From: Gillisella vitis | Lineage (GTDB): Bacteria; Pseudomonadota; Alphaproteobacteria; Rhizobiales; Rhizobiaceae | Reading direction: 5' to 3' | DNA: 64,000 nucleotides | Assembly: GCF_001541345.2 (NCBI RefSeq) | Contig: NZ_LMVL02000006.1 | Span: 124,001-188,000, forward strand | Shown here: positions 18,951 to 27,733 of the stretch, one piece after another | Layout: each line of letters starts with the position of its first letter | Position numbering within the stretch: the stretch's first letter is position 1 | Made by a program: the position numbers and the translations under genes | The notes under the pieces: model-generated | Told to the model about the DNA's origin: nothing | The model's input: the letters and a program-made list of their open reading frames with translations, nothing else | Database searches by the model: none

Positions 18951-19913
18951 TCAATCCTCCCTCTGGCGGCGGAACTGGATGACGGTGACCGCCAGAACCA
19001 GGAAGAACAGCACCAGGGCAATCATGCTGGAATAGCCGAGATCCCAGGAAATGAAGGCTTCGTTATAGATATGATAGACCAGCACGAGGGTCGAGGTTCC
19101 AGGCCCGCCCTGGGTAATCATATAGACCTGATCGAACACCTTGAAGGACTGGATCGTCAGCATGACCGTGACGAAAAACGTCGTCGGGGCCAGCTGCGGC
19201 AGGGTGACATGCCGGAATTTCTGCCAGCCATTGGCGCCATCGAGACCGGCTGCCTCGTATAATTCGGCATTGATGCCCTGTAGCCCGGCCAGATAGATGA
19301 CCATGTAATAGCCCATGCTCTTCCAGATACCGAACAGGATGACGGTGACCATCGCCCAATGCCGGTCGGCGGCCCAGCCCGGCATGTCGTTGGGATCGAG
19401 GCCGAGCGTGTAGAGCAGCATGTTGACCGGCCCCATTTCGGGGTTGAACAGCATGTTCCAGACAACGGCGACCGCGACCAGTGACGCAACATAGGGAAAG
19501 AACATCGCGGTGCGGAAGAAATCGCGACCACGGATTTTCTGGTTGAGCAGGATGGCGAGACCAAGCGCGCAGGCAAGCGTCGCAGGCACCGAGACAACAG
19601 TATAGATGACCGTGTTCCAAAACGCGGAGATAAAGGCCTTGTCGTCAAACAGCCGCCAGAAATTATCGAGCCCAGCAAAAGTGATCGGGTTTGAGCCGTC
19701 CCAATGCATGAAAGCCAGCGCAAAGGCAAAGAGGATGGGGCCGAGCGTAAAGACGGCAAAGCCTAGGAAATTTGGGGCAATGAAAGAATAGGCAATCAAC
19801 GCATTTTCGATCCGCCGCCGGTGTCTGGACACGATCCGCACCCGGCGCTTCGAACTCGCACCTTTGCCGTTCTCGGCGCTGCCGCCAGATAGAACCGGAC
19901 TGATGACCGTCAT
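18951..19913 (-). CDS. sugar ABC transporter permease (MalF type)
   Basis: This 320-residue CUT1 permease has a basic N-terminal tail, about six transmembrane segments and an EAA loop (LYEAAGLDGANGWQKFRHVT). It is the first gene of the minus-strand operon that continues to 10192. Its promoter faces the heparinase-type lyase gene across a 203-bp divergent region that contains a predicted GntR operator. Confidence 0.93.
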   Translation of the reverse strand: MTVISPVLSGGSAENGKGASSKRRVRIVSRHRRRIENALIAYSFIAPNFLGFAVFTLGPILFAFALAFMHWDGSNPITFAGLDNFWRLFDDKAFISAFWNTVIYTVVSVPATLACALGLAILLNQKIRGRDFFRTAMFFPYVASLVAVAVVWNMLFNPEMGPVNMLLYTLGLDPNDMPGWAADRHWAMVTVILFGIWKSMGYYMVIYLAGLQGINAELYEAAGLDGANGWQKFRHVTLPQLAPTTFFVTVMLTIQSFKVFDQVYMITQGGPGTSTLVLVYHIYNEAFISWDLGYSSMIALVLFFLVLAVTVIQFRRQRED

Positions 19914-20017
19914 CAGCTTTCCTCCCGCACGAAGCCTTATCGTGCCATGCTCAAGCGTTCCATGCGGGTCTGCCTGTCGGCTGCACCCGTCTCCCGATCA
20001 CTGCATAGCATAGATCG

Positions 20018-20044
20018 GTTATTGGTCAAACAACTTCCAATAAC
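20018..20044. promoter_or_regulatory. predicted GntR (FadR-type) operator in the divergent promoter
   Basis: A perfect 8-bp inverted repeat (GTTATTGG-N11-CCAATAAC) overlaps TGGTCAAACAA at 20023-20033, which fits the FadR-subfamily GntR consensus TNGTNNNACNA. It lies between the divergent permease and lyase genes. The FadR-type regulator encoded at 22732-23493 is the obvious candidate ligand-responsive repressor. Confidence 0.55.
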
Positions 20045-20116
20045 ATCAGACAAATTTACTGGAAAGGTGAAAATAGGTATGATAGCAGGGGATCGTTAGA
20101 CGGCGAGGAAGGGAAG

Positions 20117-21931
20117 GTGGACACCATGTTCAGCGAGCAAATCGGCAGCTTGCCGTCCCACCTTGCCGATTTCCAACCGGTCGCAGGTGTCGACGTCCAT
20201 GCACTGCTGCAACGATTGGGCGCCGAACATCTCACCGCGCTGCAAGCCGCAGGCCGCACCGCGCTGGAGGCTGAATGGCCGCAAATCCTTGCCTCTCATT
20301 ACCGTGACTATACCCAGACAGGAAACCGCTCGCGCTTCGAAGACCTGTATTTTCGCCGCCGCCTGAGGCTGAACGATCTGGTTCTGGCGGAATGCGCCGA
20401 GGATACAGGCGAGGGCGGAGGCGACTTCATCGACGCCATTATCGATGGTGTGATCCTGATCTGTGAGGAAAGCGGATGGCAATTGCCAGCGCATAACGCT
20501 TATGGACGAGGCGGTCCGCGCCAGCCCTTGCCCGATCCTGATGACCCTGTGGTCGATCTCTTCGCAGCCGAAACGGCGGCGAACCTGGCAACCCTGGTTT
20601 GGCTGCTGAGACCGACCCTTGCGCAACGCGATCCGCGCCTGCCTGCCCGCATAGAGCAGGAGATCCTCCGCCGTATCATCACCCCTTATCTTACCCGGCA
20701 TTTCTGGTGGATGGGGCAGGGAAACGAGCGGATGAACAACTGGACCGCCTGGATCACCCAGAACGTCCTGATCGCCACCTTTTCCCTGCCCACCAGCCAG
20801 GAGATCCGCCGCGCAGTGCTGGTCAAGGCGCTGGGCAGTCTCGATGCCTTTCTCAAGGACTATGCCGAGGACGGGGCCTGCGAGGAAGGCGTGCTCTATT
20901 ATCGCCATGCCGCTCTCTGTTTGTTTGGCGCCATGACCGTGCTGGATCAGGTCGTGCCGGACCTGTGCCGTCCGCTTTGGCAAACAGCCAAGATCCGCAA
21001 CATGGCGGAATACATCCTCAACATGCATGTGTCTGGACGGCATTATTTCAATTTTGCCGATTCATCCGCAGTTCTGGAGCCCTGTAGCATCCGGGAATAT
21101 CTGTTCGGCGACGCGGTCGGATCGAAAAGGCTGATGGGTTTTGCTGCTGCCGATATCCGGCAATCCGCCGATCCGCTGCTGTCGAAGGAGTGGAACCTCT
21201 GGTACCGGCTGACGGCAGCGACACGGTTGCCGGATGTTATACCCGCGCCCGCAAAGCCGGCGGCAAAAGGTGATATTTTCTACCCCGGCACCGGGCTTTT
21301 CATTGCCCGCGACAGCCGTTTCGATCTGGCGGTGAAGGGCGGACACAACGGCGAAAGCCATAATCATAACGATGTCGGCAGCCTGACGCTTTATAAGAAC
21401 GGACAACCATTTCTCATCGATGTCGGCGTCGAAACCTATACGGCCAAAACCTTCTCCCCGCAGCGGTATGAGATCTGGACGATGCAGTCGGCCTACCACA
21501 ATCTTCCAGCTTTTGCAGGCGTGATGCAGCAGGAGGGGCCGGAATGTGCCGCACGCGATGTAAAGACCGCTTTCGAGGTAGCGGAGGCACGCATTTCGCT
21601 GGAACTGGCCGCAGCTTACCCGAAGGAAGCAGCACTGCGCTCTTATCGCCGCAGCGTCCGACTCATTCGCGGCAGCCATATCGAGGTTATCGATGAGCAT
21701 GACGGCGACAAGCCTGCCGTTCTGTCACTGATGACCTGCATTGCGCCACATATGGAAGCAGGGAAGCTGATCCTGAATGGTCTCGGTGAAATCAGTGTGA
21801 GCGGTGCGGCAGAGCCTATCATCGAGGTCATCGACATTGAAGATCCCCGGCTACGGCAGGCATGGCCAGCAAAAGTTTTCCGCACGCTGCTGCCGTTTGA
21901 GACATCGCGCTTATCGCTGACGATTACTTGA
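20117..21931 (+). CDS. cytoplasmic heparinase II/III family polysaccharide lyase
   Basis: This 604-residue protein has an N-terminal (alpha/alpha) toroid and a C-terminal heparinase II/III-like domain with GGHNGESHNHNDVGSLTLYK around residues 409-428, ending the beta-sandwich motif with FLIDVGVETY. Family members cleave uronic-acid polysaccharides by beta-elimination; PL12, 15, 17 and 21 are examples. No signal peptide is present, so it should act on imported oligomers and deliver unsaturated products to GH88. The GTG at 20117 or the ATG at 20126 is the start. The precise substrate is not resolved. Confidence 0.88.
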   Translation: MDTMFSEQIGSLPSHLADFQPVAGVDVHALLQRLGAEHLTALQAAGRTALEAEWPQILASHYRDYTQTGNRSRFEDLYFRRRLRLNDLVLAECAEDTGEGGGDFIDAIIDGVILICEESGWQLPAHNAYGRGGPRQPLPDPDDPVVDLFAAETAANLATLVWLLRPTLAQRDPRLPARIEQEILRRIITPYLTRHFWWMGQGNERMNNWTAWITQNVLIATFSLPTSQEIRRAVLVKALGSLDAFLKDYAEDGACEEGVLYYRHAALCLFGAMTVLDQVVPDLCRPLWQTAKIRNMAEYILNMHVSGRHYFNFADSSAVLEPCSIREYLFGDAVGSKRLMGFAAADIRQSADPLLSKEWNLWYRLTAATRLPDVIPAPAKPAAKGDIFYPGTGLFIARDSRFDLAVKGGHNGESHNHNDVGSLTLYKNGQPFLIDVGVETYTAKTFSPQRYEIWTMQSAYHNLPAFAGVMQQEGPECAARDVKTAFEVAEARISLELAAAYPKEAALRSYRRSVRLIRGSHIEVIDEHDGDKPAVLSLMTCIAPHMEAGKLILNGLGEISVSGAAEPIIEVIDIEDPRLRQAWPAKVFRTLLPFETSRLSLTIT

Positions 21932-21941
21932 GGAGGTGAGG

Positions 21942-22727
21942 ATGAGAGTGACACTCACGGTGATGGATGCTGCGGGCCGAAATCTGGCGCAGAGCAGTGC
22001 AGACCAAGACGCCTTTCTGGTCTATCGCCAGCCCTACCGTGACGGCGACCAGCTATTGGTTGACGTGTCAGAGCCCGGTCATATCCGTCTGGCGCTCGAT
22101 GCCGCCATGACCCCGGCCATCCTCTATTTGCCGCAGGGCCGTTTCAGTTTTTCCATCCCGTTCGGCGCCAGAAAGATCGCTTATCCGCCCCATGCCTTTT
22201 GCGGAAATTTGCACCGGCTTTACGCTGCGAAGGCGAGGCCGGAAGAGATGGCGGCACAGAGAAACCTTGCCTTCAATCCCCTGGACGACAACGCCAATTC
22301 TCAAGCTTTTCCGCATGTGGAGGCCAATGTCGAAACACGCGGGGAGGCGGCCTTCGCAGTTCGCAATGTCATCGACGGTGAGCGAGCCAATAGCAATCAC
22401 GGCTTCTGGCCGTTCACCAGTTGGGGGATCAACAGGGACCCGCAGGCTGCCCTGACCCTGTTTTTTGGCCGCCCGGTCACGCTCTGTGAAGTGGTTCTCA
22501 CTCTGCGGGCTGATTTCCCGCACGATGCCTGGTGGGAAAGCGCAGTCCTGAGCTTTTCGGGTGGAGAAGAAACGCGGTTGGCGCTGGTCAAATCCTCTGC
22601 CGCCCAGTGTTTTAACCTGCCCGAAACGCGCACCGAATGGGTTCGGCTGCACAGTCTGGTGAAAGCCGACGATCCATCGCCGTTTCCGGCGCTGACCCAG
22701 ATCGAGGCGTGGGGGACGGAGGCCTGA
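21942..22727 (+). CDS. conserved hypothetical, possible carbohydrate-binding beta-sandwich protein
   Basis: ATG at 21942 follows AGGAGG by 5 nt, and the lyase gene ends 10 bp upstream, so the two are co-transcribed. The 261-residue protein has no signal peptide or membrane segment. Its C-terminal half (VRNVIDGERANSNHGFWP, then WWESAVLSF and TEWVRLHSLV) has the look of a discoidin/galactose-binding-like sandwich. It may be an accessory to the lyase. No enzyme motif is recognised. Confidence 0.65.
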   Translation: MRVTLTVMDAAGRNLAQSSADQDAFLVYRQPYRDGDQLLVDVSEPGHIRLALDAAMTPAILYLPQGRFSFSIPFGARKIAYPPHAFCGNLHRLYAAKARPEEMAAQRNLAFNPLDDNANSQAFPHVEANVETRGEAAFAVRNVIDGERANSNHGFWPFTSWGINRDPQAALTLFFGRPVTLCEVVLTLRADFPHDAWWESAVLSFSGGEETRLALVKSSAAQCFNLPETRTEWVRLHSLVKADDPSPFPALTQIEAWGTEA

Positions 22728-22740
22728 AAGTTCAGGCCTC
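22719..22740. terminator. bidirectional palindrome covering two convergent stop codons
   Basis: A 10-bp inverted repeat, GAGGCCTGAA-AG-TTCAGGCCTC, spans the TGA of the plus-strand gene and the stop of the minus-strand GntR gene, which are separated by only 4 bp. It may act as a terminator for both transcripts. Confidence 0.55.
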
Positions 22741-23493
22741 GCTGCCGATGCCGCGCAGATCACGGAGCAGATCACGGTAGCGCAACTGGCTGCCGCGCAG
22801 ATGATCCTGCATGGCGGCGCGGGCGGCTTTTTCGTCGCCGTCGGAAATCGCCACGACCACAGCCTGATGTTCCCTGTGAATGAGGCGGCGATAGGCCGTT
22901 TGCTCAGCCGCCCGGTTTTCCGCGACCACTTTGGACTGAGGGATGGCGGATGCTCCATGCATCTCAAGAAATTGCGTAAACAGCGGATTATTGGTGGCAG
23001 CAGCAATCGCCATATGCAGGGCCAGGTCGGCCTCTCGAATGGAACGGTCGGCCTCGATACAGGCCAGCAATTTTGCATGGCAGTCGAAAATCGCTTCCTC
23101 CTGCGCTGGCGAACGACGCAGTGCGGCAAGCCCGGCAGCCTCAATCTCCAGCGGCGTGCGGATCTCCAAAACCTCAAGATCTGAGGACAGCCGGGCGCGA
23201 TCCAGCTTTGACGGGTTGGCGCGTGATTGATGATGATTGAGGACAAAAATGCCAGCCCCTTGGCGCACCTCCACCAGCCCATCATACCGCAGGCCGGTGA
23301 CTGCCTCACGGATGACGGTTCGGCTGACGCCATGGGCCTCGGTCAGTTCCATCTCGCTGGGAAGCCGATCGCCCGGCGCATAGTCCCCGCCAAGGATAGC
23401 CTTGCGAAGGCTTTCGCTGACCTGTGCGACCAGGGAGCCAGCGCCCTTGGCGCGTGTTTTCACTTGTCCGGTCACACCATCCACCACTTCCAT
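22732..23493 (-). CDS. GntR family transcriptional regulator (FadR subfamily)
   Basis: The 253-residue protein has an N-terminal winged HTH (PSEMELTEAHGVSRTVIREA, about residues 45-64) and an all-helical FCD-type effector domain with conserved acidic/His positions (ADLALHMAIAAATNN, VAENRAAEQ). FadR-subfamily members respond to carboxylic or sugar acids, which fits a uronate locus. It is the only regulator in region 2 and likely binds the operator at 20018-20044. Confidence 0.9.
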   Translation of the reverse strand: MEVVDGVTGQVKTRAKGAGSLVAQVSESLRKAILGGDYAPGDRLPSEMELTEAHGVSRTVIREAVTGLRYDGLVEVRQGAGIFVLNHHQSRANPSKLDRARLSSDLEVLEIRTPLEIEAAGLAALRRSPAQEEAIFDCHAKLLACIEADRSIREADLALHMAIAAATNNPLFTQFLEMHGASAIPQSKVVAENRAAEQTAYRRLIHREHQAVVVAISDGDEKAARAAMQDHLRGSQLRYRDLLRDLRGIGSEA

Positions 23494-23603
23494 GCCCTAC
23501 CGCTGAAGGCAGAGCTCTTTTCGTCTCTCTAGGAGGAATATGTATGATGAATCGTACTCAAATTCAACTGCTCTGTAAAAAAGCATGAAGATGTCTGATG
23601 TCT

Positions 23604-23861
23604 TCAAGATAGATGACCCGCGTCCTGGTAACCTCGTTTTCTTTTCGTCCGCTCCAGGCGCGAAAGCACCCGTTGGGCATCCTCCTTTCGATCAAAAGTC
23701 TCGATCAGGGTCTGGCCTGTTGTACCAATCCTACCCCAGTTGCGGATCACCGACGCGCCGCCGAACAGGGTCGGTTGCAGTGCGAGCGTGTAAAAGCGGC
23801 GCATGTTCTGCGACGGATCAATACGGCGAAGCTGGACCGGGCTGTTGTTCTCTTTCTCCAT
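23604..23861 (-). CDS. WGR domain-containing small protein
   Basis: The core contains NMRRFYTLALQPTLFGGASV and the family hallmark NWGRIGTTGQ, a WGR domain of about 80 residues, with a basic C-terminal tail (RLERTKRKRGYQ). Standalone WGR proteins are frequent in Rhizobiales and their role is unclear; the domain is found in DNA/PARP-related proteins. The frame opens with a GTG at 23933. I use the ATG at 23861 because the domain starts shortly after it; neither start has a strong ribosome site. Confidence 0.75.
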   Translation of the reverse strand: MEKENNSPVQLRRIDPSQNMRRFYTLALQPTLFGGASVIRNWGRIGTTGQTLIETFDRKEDAQRVLSRLERTKRKRGYQDAGHLS

Positions 23862-23969
23862 GGCCAGAGTCTGGCGTGGTTCTATGCAAGCGTCCAACGA
23901 GTTATCTGAATCGATCCAGCCTGATCGATTCACGCCTCTGATAGGTCATTCTGCCTTGGCGCCTTTATA

Positions 23970-24410
23970 TCAAACGACGCCCTTACTGAAGATAAAACAT
24001 CCATAGGGACCGGGATCGGAGGTTCTGACGATCGCAAAGGATGCCTTTGCCTCAGCGTAAAATGCGAAACGTTCCAGGGCGTCGATCTTGACCGGCCGTC
24101 CTTCCGATTGGTCCACCACACGTTGGATGGTTGAAAAGATTGGCATCTGCCCACCGGGATCGCCAACCACCTGCATTCTCTTCACCGGCGCGTCCACAAA
24201 GGTATCGAGGGGGAAAAGCGTCAGGATCGCCGCCGTGGCAACCTCCAGGCCGCAACCCGACAGATTGATGAGCTTGCCATAGGTCGTGTGCTTGGCAATC
24301 GTCTCTGCCGGATGGTTGATATCGCAGAGCACCAATTGGTCGCCGTGGCCCATCAGCATCAAGGCATGCAGCAATTCAGCGTTCAAAACCGGATCTATTC
24401 CCTTCAGCAT
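23970..24410 (-). CDS. RbsD/FucU family sugar mutarotase
   Basis: This 146-residue protein has the RbsD/FucU start MLKGIDPVLNAELLHAL...MGHGDQLVLCD and the closing GCFIFSKGVV. Members interconvert anomers of fucose or ribose and are often close to the transporter. It is divergent from the ATPase gene of the CUT1 importer. A paralogue lies at 29817-30272. Confidence 0.9.
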   Translation of the reverse strand: MLKGIDPVLNAELLHALMLMGHGDQLVLCDINHPAETIAKHTTYGKLINLSGCGLEVATAAILTLFPLDTFVDAPVKRMQVVGDPGGQMPIFSTIQRVVDQSEGRPVKIDALERFAFYAEAKASFAIVRTSDPGPYGCFIFSKGVV

Positions 24411-24431
24411 TGACCTGCCTTCCCTTTGTTG

Positions 24432-24449
24432 TCGTGAATTTCTTCACGA
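24432..24449. promoter_or_regulatory. short palindrome upstream of the mutarotase gene
   Basis: A perfect 7-bp inverted repeat, TCGTGAA-TTTC-TTCACGA, lies 21 bp upstream of the mutarotase start. It is a candidate operator. Its GTGAA core also occurs in the long palindromes at 24608 and 31263. Confidence 0.5.
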
Positions 24450-24607
24450 TTTGACATTTTTTTGTGATGTTTCCCGATGCGGCGATGCTTAAACAGGGCA
24501 ACACGAGGGGCGTATTCACCGCAATTCATAGTTCAACGTCGCCAAAACTCCCGTTTCGACTGCACTTTGGTGAGCATCGAAAATATTTGAGTGAAACGCA
24601 ATAACGG

Positions 24608-24637
24608 ACTTTACCAAAATAAAAGATTGTGTGAAGT
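24608..24637. promoter_or_regulatory. shared palindromic operator, copy 1
   Basis: Half-sites ACTTTAC and GTGAAGT are separated by 16 bp (half-site starts 23 bp apart), exactly as in the copy at 31263-31292. It lies about 130 bp before the start of the CUT1 ATPase gene and between the two divergent genes. The RpiR-type regulator at 36115 is the likely binder (inference). Apart from these sites, nothing else was found in the stretch 24411-24770. Confidence 0.6.
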
Positions 24638-24770
24638 TCTCGGCGCAGACGGCGTCTTTCCGGACGTAAGGACTGTGGCGGTGAGAGGGAGGTCTCCAAC
24701 CGTTACGGTTTTCCGGAAAACCGCTTAAACGGCGTGCGCAATGCACGCTGTCCTGGGAGGAGAACTGCTT

Positions 24771-25832
24771 TTGGCATCGATGAATATCGTCAATGTCGGC
24801 AAGGCCTACGGTAGCTTGACGGTTATCCATGGCGTTTCCGTCGAAATCCCTGATGGTGAATTCGTTGTTCTTGTCGGCCCATCGGGATGCGGCAAGTCCA
24901 CGTTGTTGCGCATGGTTGCCGGGTTGGAGCCGATCACCTTTGGCGATGTCGTCATCGACGGAAAGGTCGTCAACGACCTGCCGCCGAAGGATCGCGATAT
25001 CGCCATGGTCTTTCAGAGCTATGCGCTTTATCCGCACAAGACCGTGGCGGAGAATATGGGCTTTGCGCTGAAGATGCGTGGTGAGACCAAGTCCTTCATT
25101 GACGAGCGCGTTCGCAAGGCAGCGGAAATTCTCGATCTGGTCCCCTATCTGGCCCGCTATCCCCGTCAGCTTTCCGGCGGGCAGCGGCAACGGGTGGCGA
25201 TGGGCCGGGCGATTGTCCGGGATCCGAAGGTTTTCCTGTTCGACGAACCTTTGTCCAATCTCGACGCCAAATTGCGGGTCCAGATGCGGGCCGAAATCAA
25301 GGAATTGCAACGCCGTCTGGCGACGACGATGATTTATGTGACCCATGATCAGGTCGAAGCCATGACCATGGCGGACCGTATCGTCGTGTTGCGGGATGGT
25401 CGCGTCGAGCAGATCGGCTCCCCGCTAACGCTTTACGATGCGCCAGCCAACATGTTCGTGGCCGGTTTTATCGGTTCGCCGTCGATGAACCTGATCAAGG
25501 GGCATATCCGGGCATCAACAACACCATTTTTCGAGACCGAAGAGGGCATCCGGCTTCCCTTGAATTCAGCTCCCGCAGGGTCTGACGGGCGAGCGGCTTT
25601 CTACGGCATTCGGCCTGAACATTTTGTGCTTGGTGGCGATGTCACCGCCAACGTCACCGTGCTGGAATCGACCGGAACGGAGACCCAGGTCTTCGCCCGG
25701 CTTGGCCAGCAAAAGGTTATCGGCGTGTTTCGCGAGCGTTTGACAGAGCCATCCGGCCAAGTGATCGCCATGACCCCGAACCCGGCCATGGTCCATCTGT
25801 TCGACGGTGAAACGGGGCTGCGGTTGGAATAG
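24771..25832 (+). CDS. sugar ABC transporter ATP-binding protein (MalK/UgpC family)
   Basis: The protein has Walker A GPSGCGKST, signature LSGGQRQRVAMGRAI, Walker B VFLFDEPLSNLD and a TOBE domain (GIRPEHFVLGG). Start choice: GGAGGAG at 24756 is 8 nt before TTG 24771 but too far from ATG 24780, and an ATG at 24741 lies before it; TTG is therefore preferred. It is the first gene of the plus-strand operon ATPase, SBP, two permeases, mutarotase, kinase. Confidence 0.9.
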   Translation: MASMNIVNVGKAYGSLTVIHGVSVEIPDGEFVVLVGPSGCGKSTLLRMVAGLEPITFGDVVIDGKVVNDLPPKDRDIAMVFQSYALYPHKTVAENMGFALKMRGETKSFIDERVRKAAEILDLVPYLARYPRQLSGGQRQRVAMGRAIVRDPKVFLFDEPLSNLDAKLRVQMRAEIKELQRRLATTMIYVTHDQVEAMTMADRIVVLRDGRVEQIGSPLTLYDAPANMFVAGFIGSPSMNLIKGHIRASTTPFFETEEGIRLPLNSAPAGSDGRAAFYGIRPEHFVLGGDVTANVTVLESTGTETQVFARLGQQKVIGVFRERLTEPSGQVIAMTPNPAMVHLFDGETGLRLE

Positions 25833-25931
25833 AGTTTGTGAGGGAAACGCGAGAATCTGCTTTCGCCCGTCCATGGGAGGGGACATGTGGAAGCAGTTAC
25901 TTGACATAGGCGAACAAGGGAGGAGACAGAC

Positions 25932-27593
25932 ATGAAAGTCAGCGAATACGAGAGAATGATGGCGATAGGCCTGAGCCGTCGCGCCATCCTGAAGACCGGT
26001 GCAAGTCTTGGGGCTGTGGCGGCGGCTGGCGGGTTGCTGGGCAATGCCGGAACGGCACTTGCCGATGAGGCGTCCCTGCGCACCCAGATTCTGCAAATAC
26101 CCGGCGTTGGAAAGGGCTCTCCCACCGATGCCGATTGGCAGAAGGTCGGCGAGCTGTGCCTGGAGGCCACAAAGAAGACCGTCAAGAAGGGAGAGTTCGC
26201 TGGCGTCGAACTGTCCTTCATGGGCCTCAACAATCAGAATCTGCACAATGTGCTGTTTCGCGGCTTCCTAAAGCCCTGGGAGGACTATACCGGCGCCAAG
26301 ATCACCTGGATCGACCTGGCCCAGGCTGATTACAACCCTCGTCTTCAACAGGCGATTGCCACCGGCACGGTGGATTTCGACCTTCTGGAAATGGGCGCGC
26401 CGTTTGAGGGTGATGTCTGCGGCAAGGGTCTTGCCTCGGAAATGCCGGACTGGGTGAAGGCCCAGATCGATATGGATGATTACGTCGATTACCTTAAGGC
26501 CCCGGTCGGCACCTGGGGTGGCAAGGTCTACCGCGTCTCGGTGGATGGCGATTGCCACAACTTCAACTATCGCAAGGATTATTTCACCGACGCCGATCTC
26601 GCCAAGGCCTGGAAAGCCGAAGGCCATGCGGGCGAATGGGGCGTGCCGAAAACCTGGCAGCAGGTGCAGGAAGCCACCAAGTTCCTTAAGGGCAAGAAAA
26701 TCGCCGGCGCCGATGCCATTGGCTATCTCGACGCGCCAAAGGCCTGGGGCGGCTTTGGGTTCTATTTCCTCGGCAGCCGCGCGACGGCCTATGCCAAGCA
26801 CCCGGCTGACAAGGCCTGGCTTTTCGACATCGATACAATGAAGCCGCGCATCAATAATCCGGCCTGGGTGCGCGCTATACAGGACGTGGTCGATGCACTG
26901 CCTTCAGAAGCCGGTGACCAGCTGAACGCCGATCCGGGCACCACGGCGTTCCAGCAGTTTCTGGCTGGAACCGGCTCCATGGTCTCCTGGTGGGGTGATG
27001 TCGGGCAGAGCGCCCAGACCAGCGACAGTTCGGTGGTCGGCGATACCATCGCCTTCGACATTCTTCCCGGCTCTGACGATGTCTATAATGCCAAGACCGG
27101 AAAGTGGGAAACGCTGGCGAGCGGGCCGAACTATGCGCCCAACATGGCCTATCTGGGCTGGGGCGTTTACGTCATGGCCCGTGTCGACAAGGACGAGAAG
27201 AAAAAGAAGGCAGCCTGGAGTGCGGCGGCCCATCTCGGTGGCAAGGATCTCGCCTTGTGGACGGCGGCCTATCCCTCCGGCTTCCAGTGCTATCGCAAGA
27301 GCCAGTTCGATATCAAGGAATGGGTGGCCGCGGGCTATGAGGAAGCGTTCATCAGCAATTATCTCGCCTCCCAGTCGAAGTCCTACAACCATCCGAACGC
27401 TGCCATCGAACCGCGTATTCCCGGTATTTTCCAATATTACAGCGTGGCGGAAGACGAATTGGCAAAGGTGTTTGCGGGCAGGGTGAAGCCCCAGGAAGGC
27501 GCCGACGCCATTGCGGCGGCCTGGGAAAAACTCACCGATCAGCTTGGCCGCGACAAGCAAATATCGCTCTACAAGGCCTCGCTCGGCGTTTGA
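25932..27593 (+). CDS. extracellular sugar-binding protein with Tat signal
   Basis: This 553-residue binding protein has GGGAGGAG before the ATG and a twin-arginine signal (LSRRAILKTGASLGAVAAAG), so it is probably exported folded through Tat rather than Sec. It is longer than typical MalE proteins. Its body contains the SBP_bac_1 pattern (LLEMGAPFEGDV, GWGVYVMARVDKDEKKK). It sits between the ATPase and the permeases and provides the ligand site of the CUT1 importer. Confidence 0.88.
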   Translation: MKVSEYERMMAIGLSRRAILKTGASLGAVAAAGGLLGNAGTALADEASLRTQILQIPGVGKGSPTDADWQKVGELCLEATKKTVKKGEFAGVELSFMGLNNQNLHNVLFRGFLKPWEDYTGAKITWIDLAQADYNPRLQQAIATGTVDFDLLEMGAPFEGDVCGKGLASEMPDWVKAQIDMDDYVDYLKAPVGTWGGKVYRVSVDGDCHNFNYRKDYFTDADLAKAWKAEGHAGEWGVPKTWQQVQEATKFLKGKKIAGADAIGYLDAPKAWGGFGFYFLGSRATAYAKHPADKAWLFDIDTMKPRINNPAWVRAIQDVVDALPSEAGDQLNADPGTTAFQQFLAGTGSMVSWWGDVGQSAQTSDSSVVGDTIAFDILPGSDDVYNAKTGKWETLASGPNYAPNMAYLGWGVYVMARVDKDEKKKKAAWSAAAHLGGKDLALWTAAYPSGFQCYRKSQFDIKEWVAAGYEEAFISNYLASQSKSYNHPNAAIEPRIPGIFQYYSVAEDELAKVFAGRVKPQEGADAIAAAWEKLTDQLGRDKQISLYKASLGV

Positions 27594-27601
27594 GCCATAC
27601 A

Positions 27602-27672
27602 AGTGGCGGGAAACTGCCGCTGGTATTTCTATACGGCGTCAGGCGGCTTTCCAATGTCGCCTGACCTTTTTT
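27602..27672 (+). terminator. intra-operon double hairpin with T-tract
   Basis: Two hairpins follow the binding-protein stop: AGTGGCGG/CTGCCGCT (27602-27621, wobble pairs) and a perfect 8-bp GTCAGGCG/CGCCTGAC (27638-27665), the latter with CTTTTTT after it. It has the form of a Rho-independent terminator but lies inside the operon, so partial readthrough would give more binding protein than permease. Confidence 0.7.
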
Positions 27673-27733
27673 GACCGCCTAAAGCCACTTTTGGCCACGG
27701 TTTATGCAGGGCATTATGCCCAAGGGTTTGCTT

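Noticed and set aside
22068..23333. 421-codon minus-strand frame overlapping the GntR gene and the small sandwich protein
   Set aside because: It shares DNA with two better-supported genes on opposite strands and has no recognisable domain.
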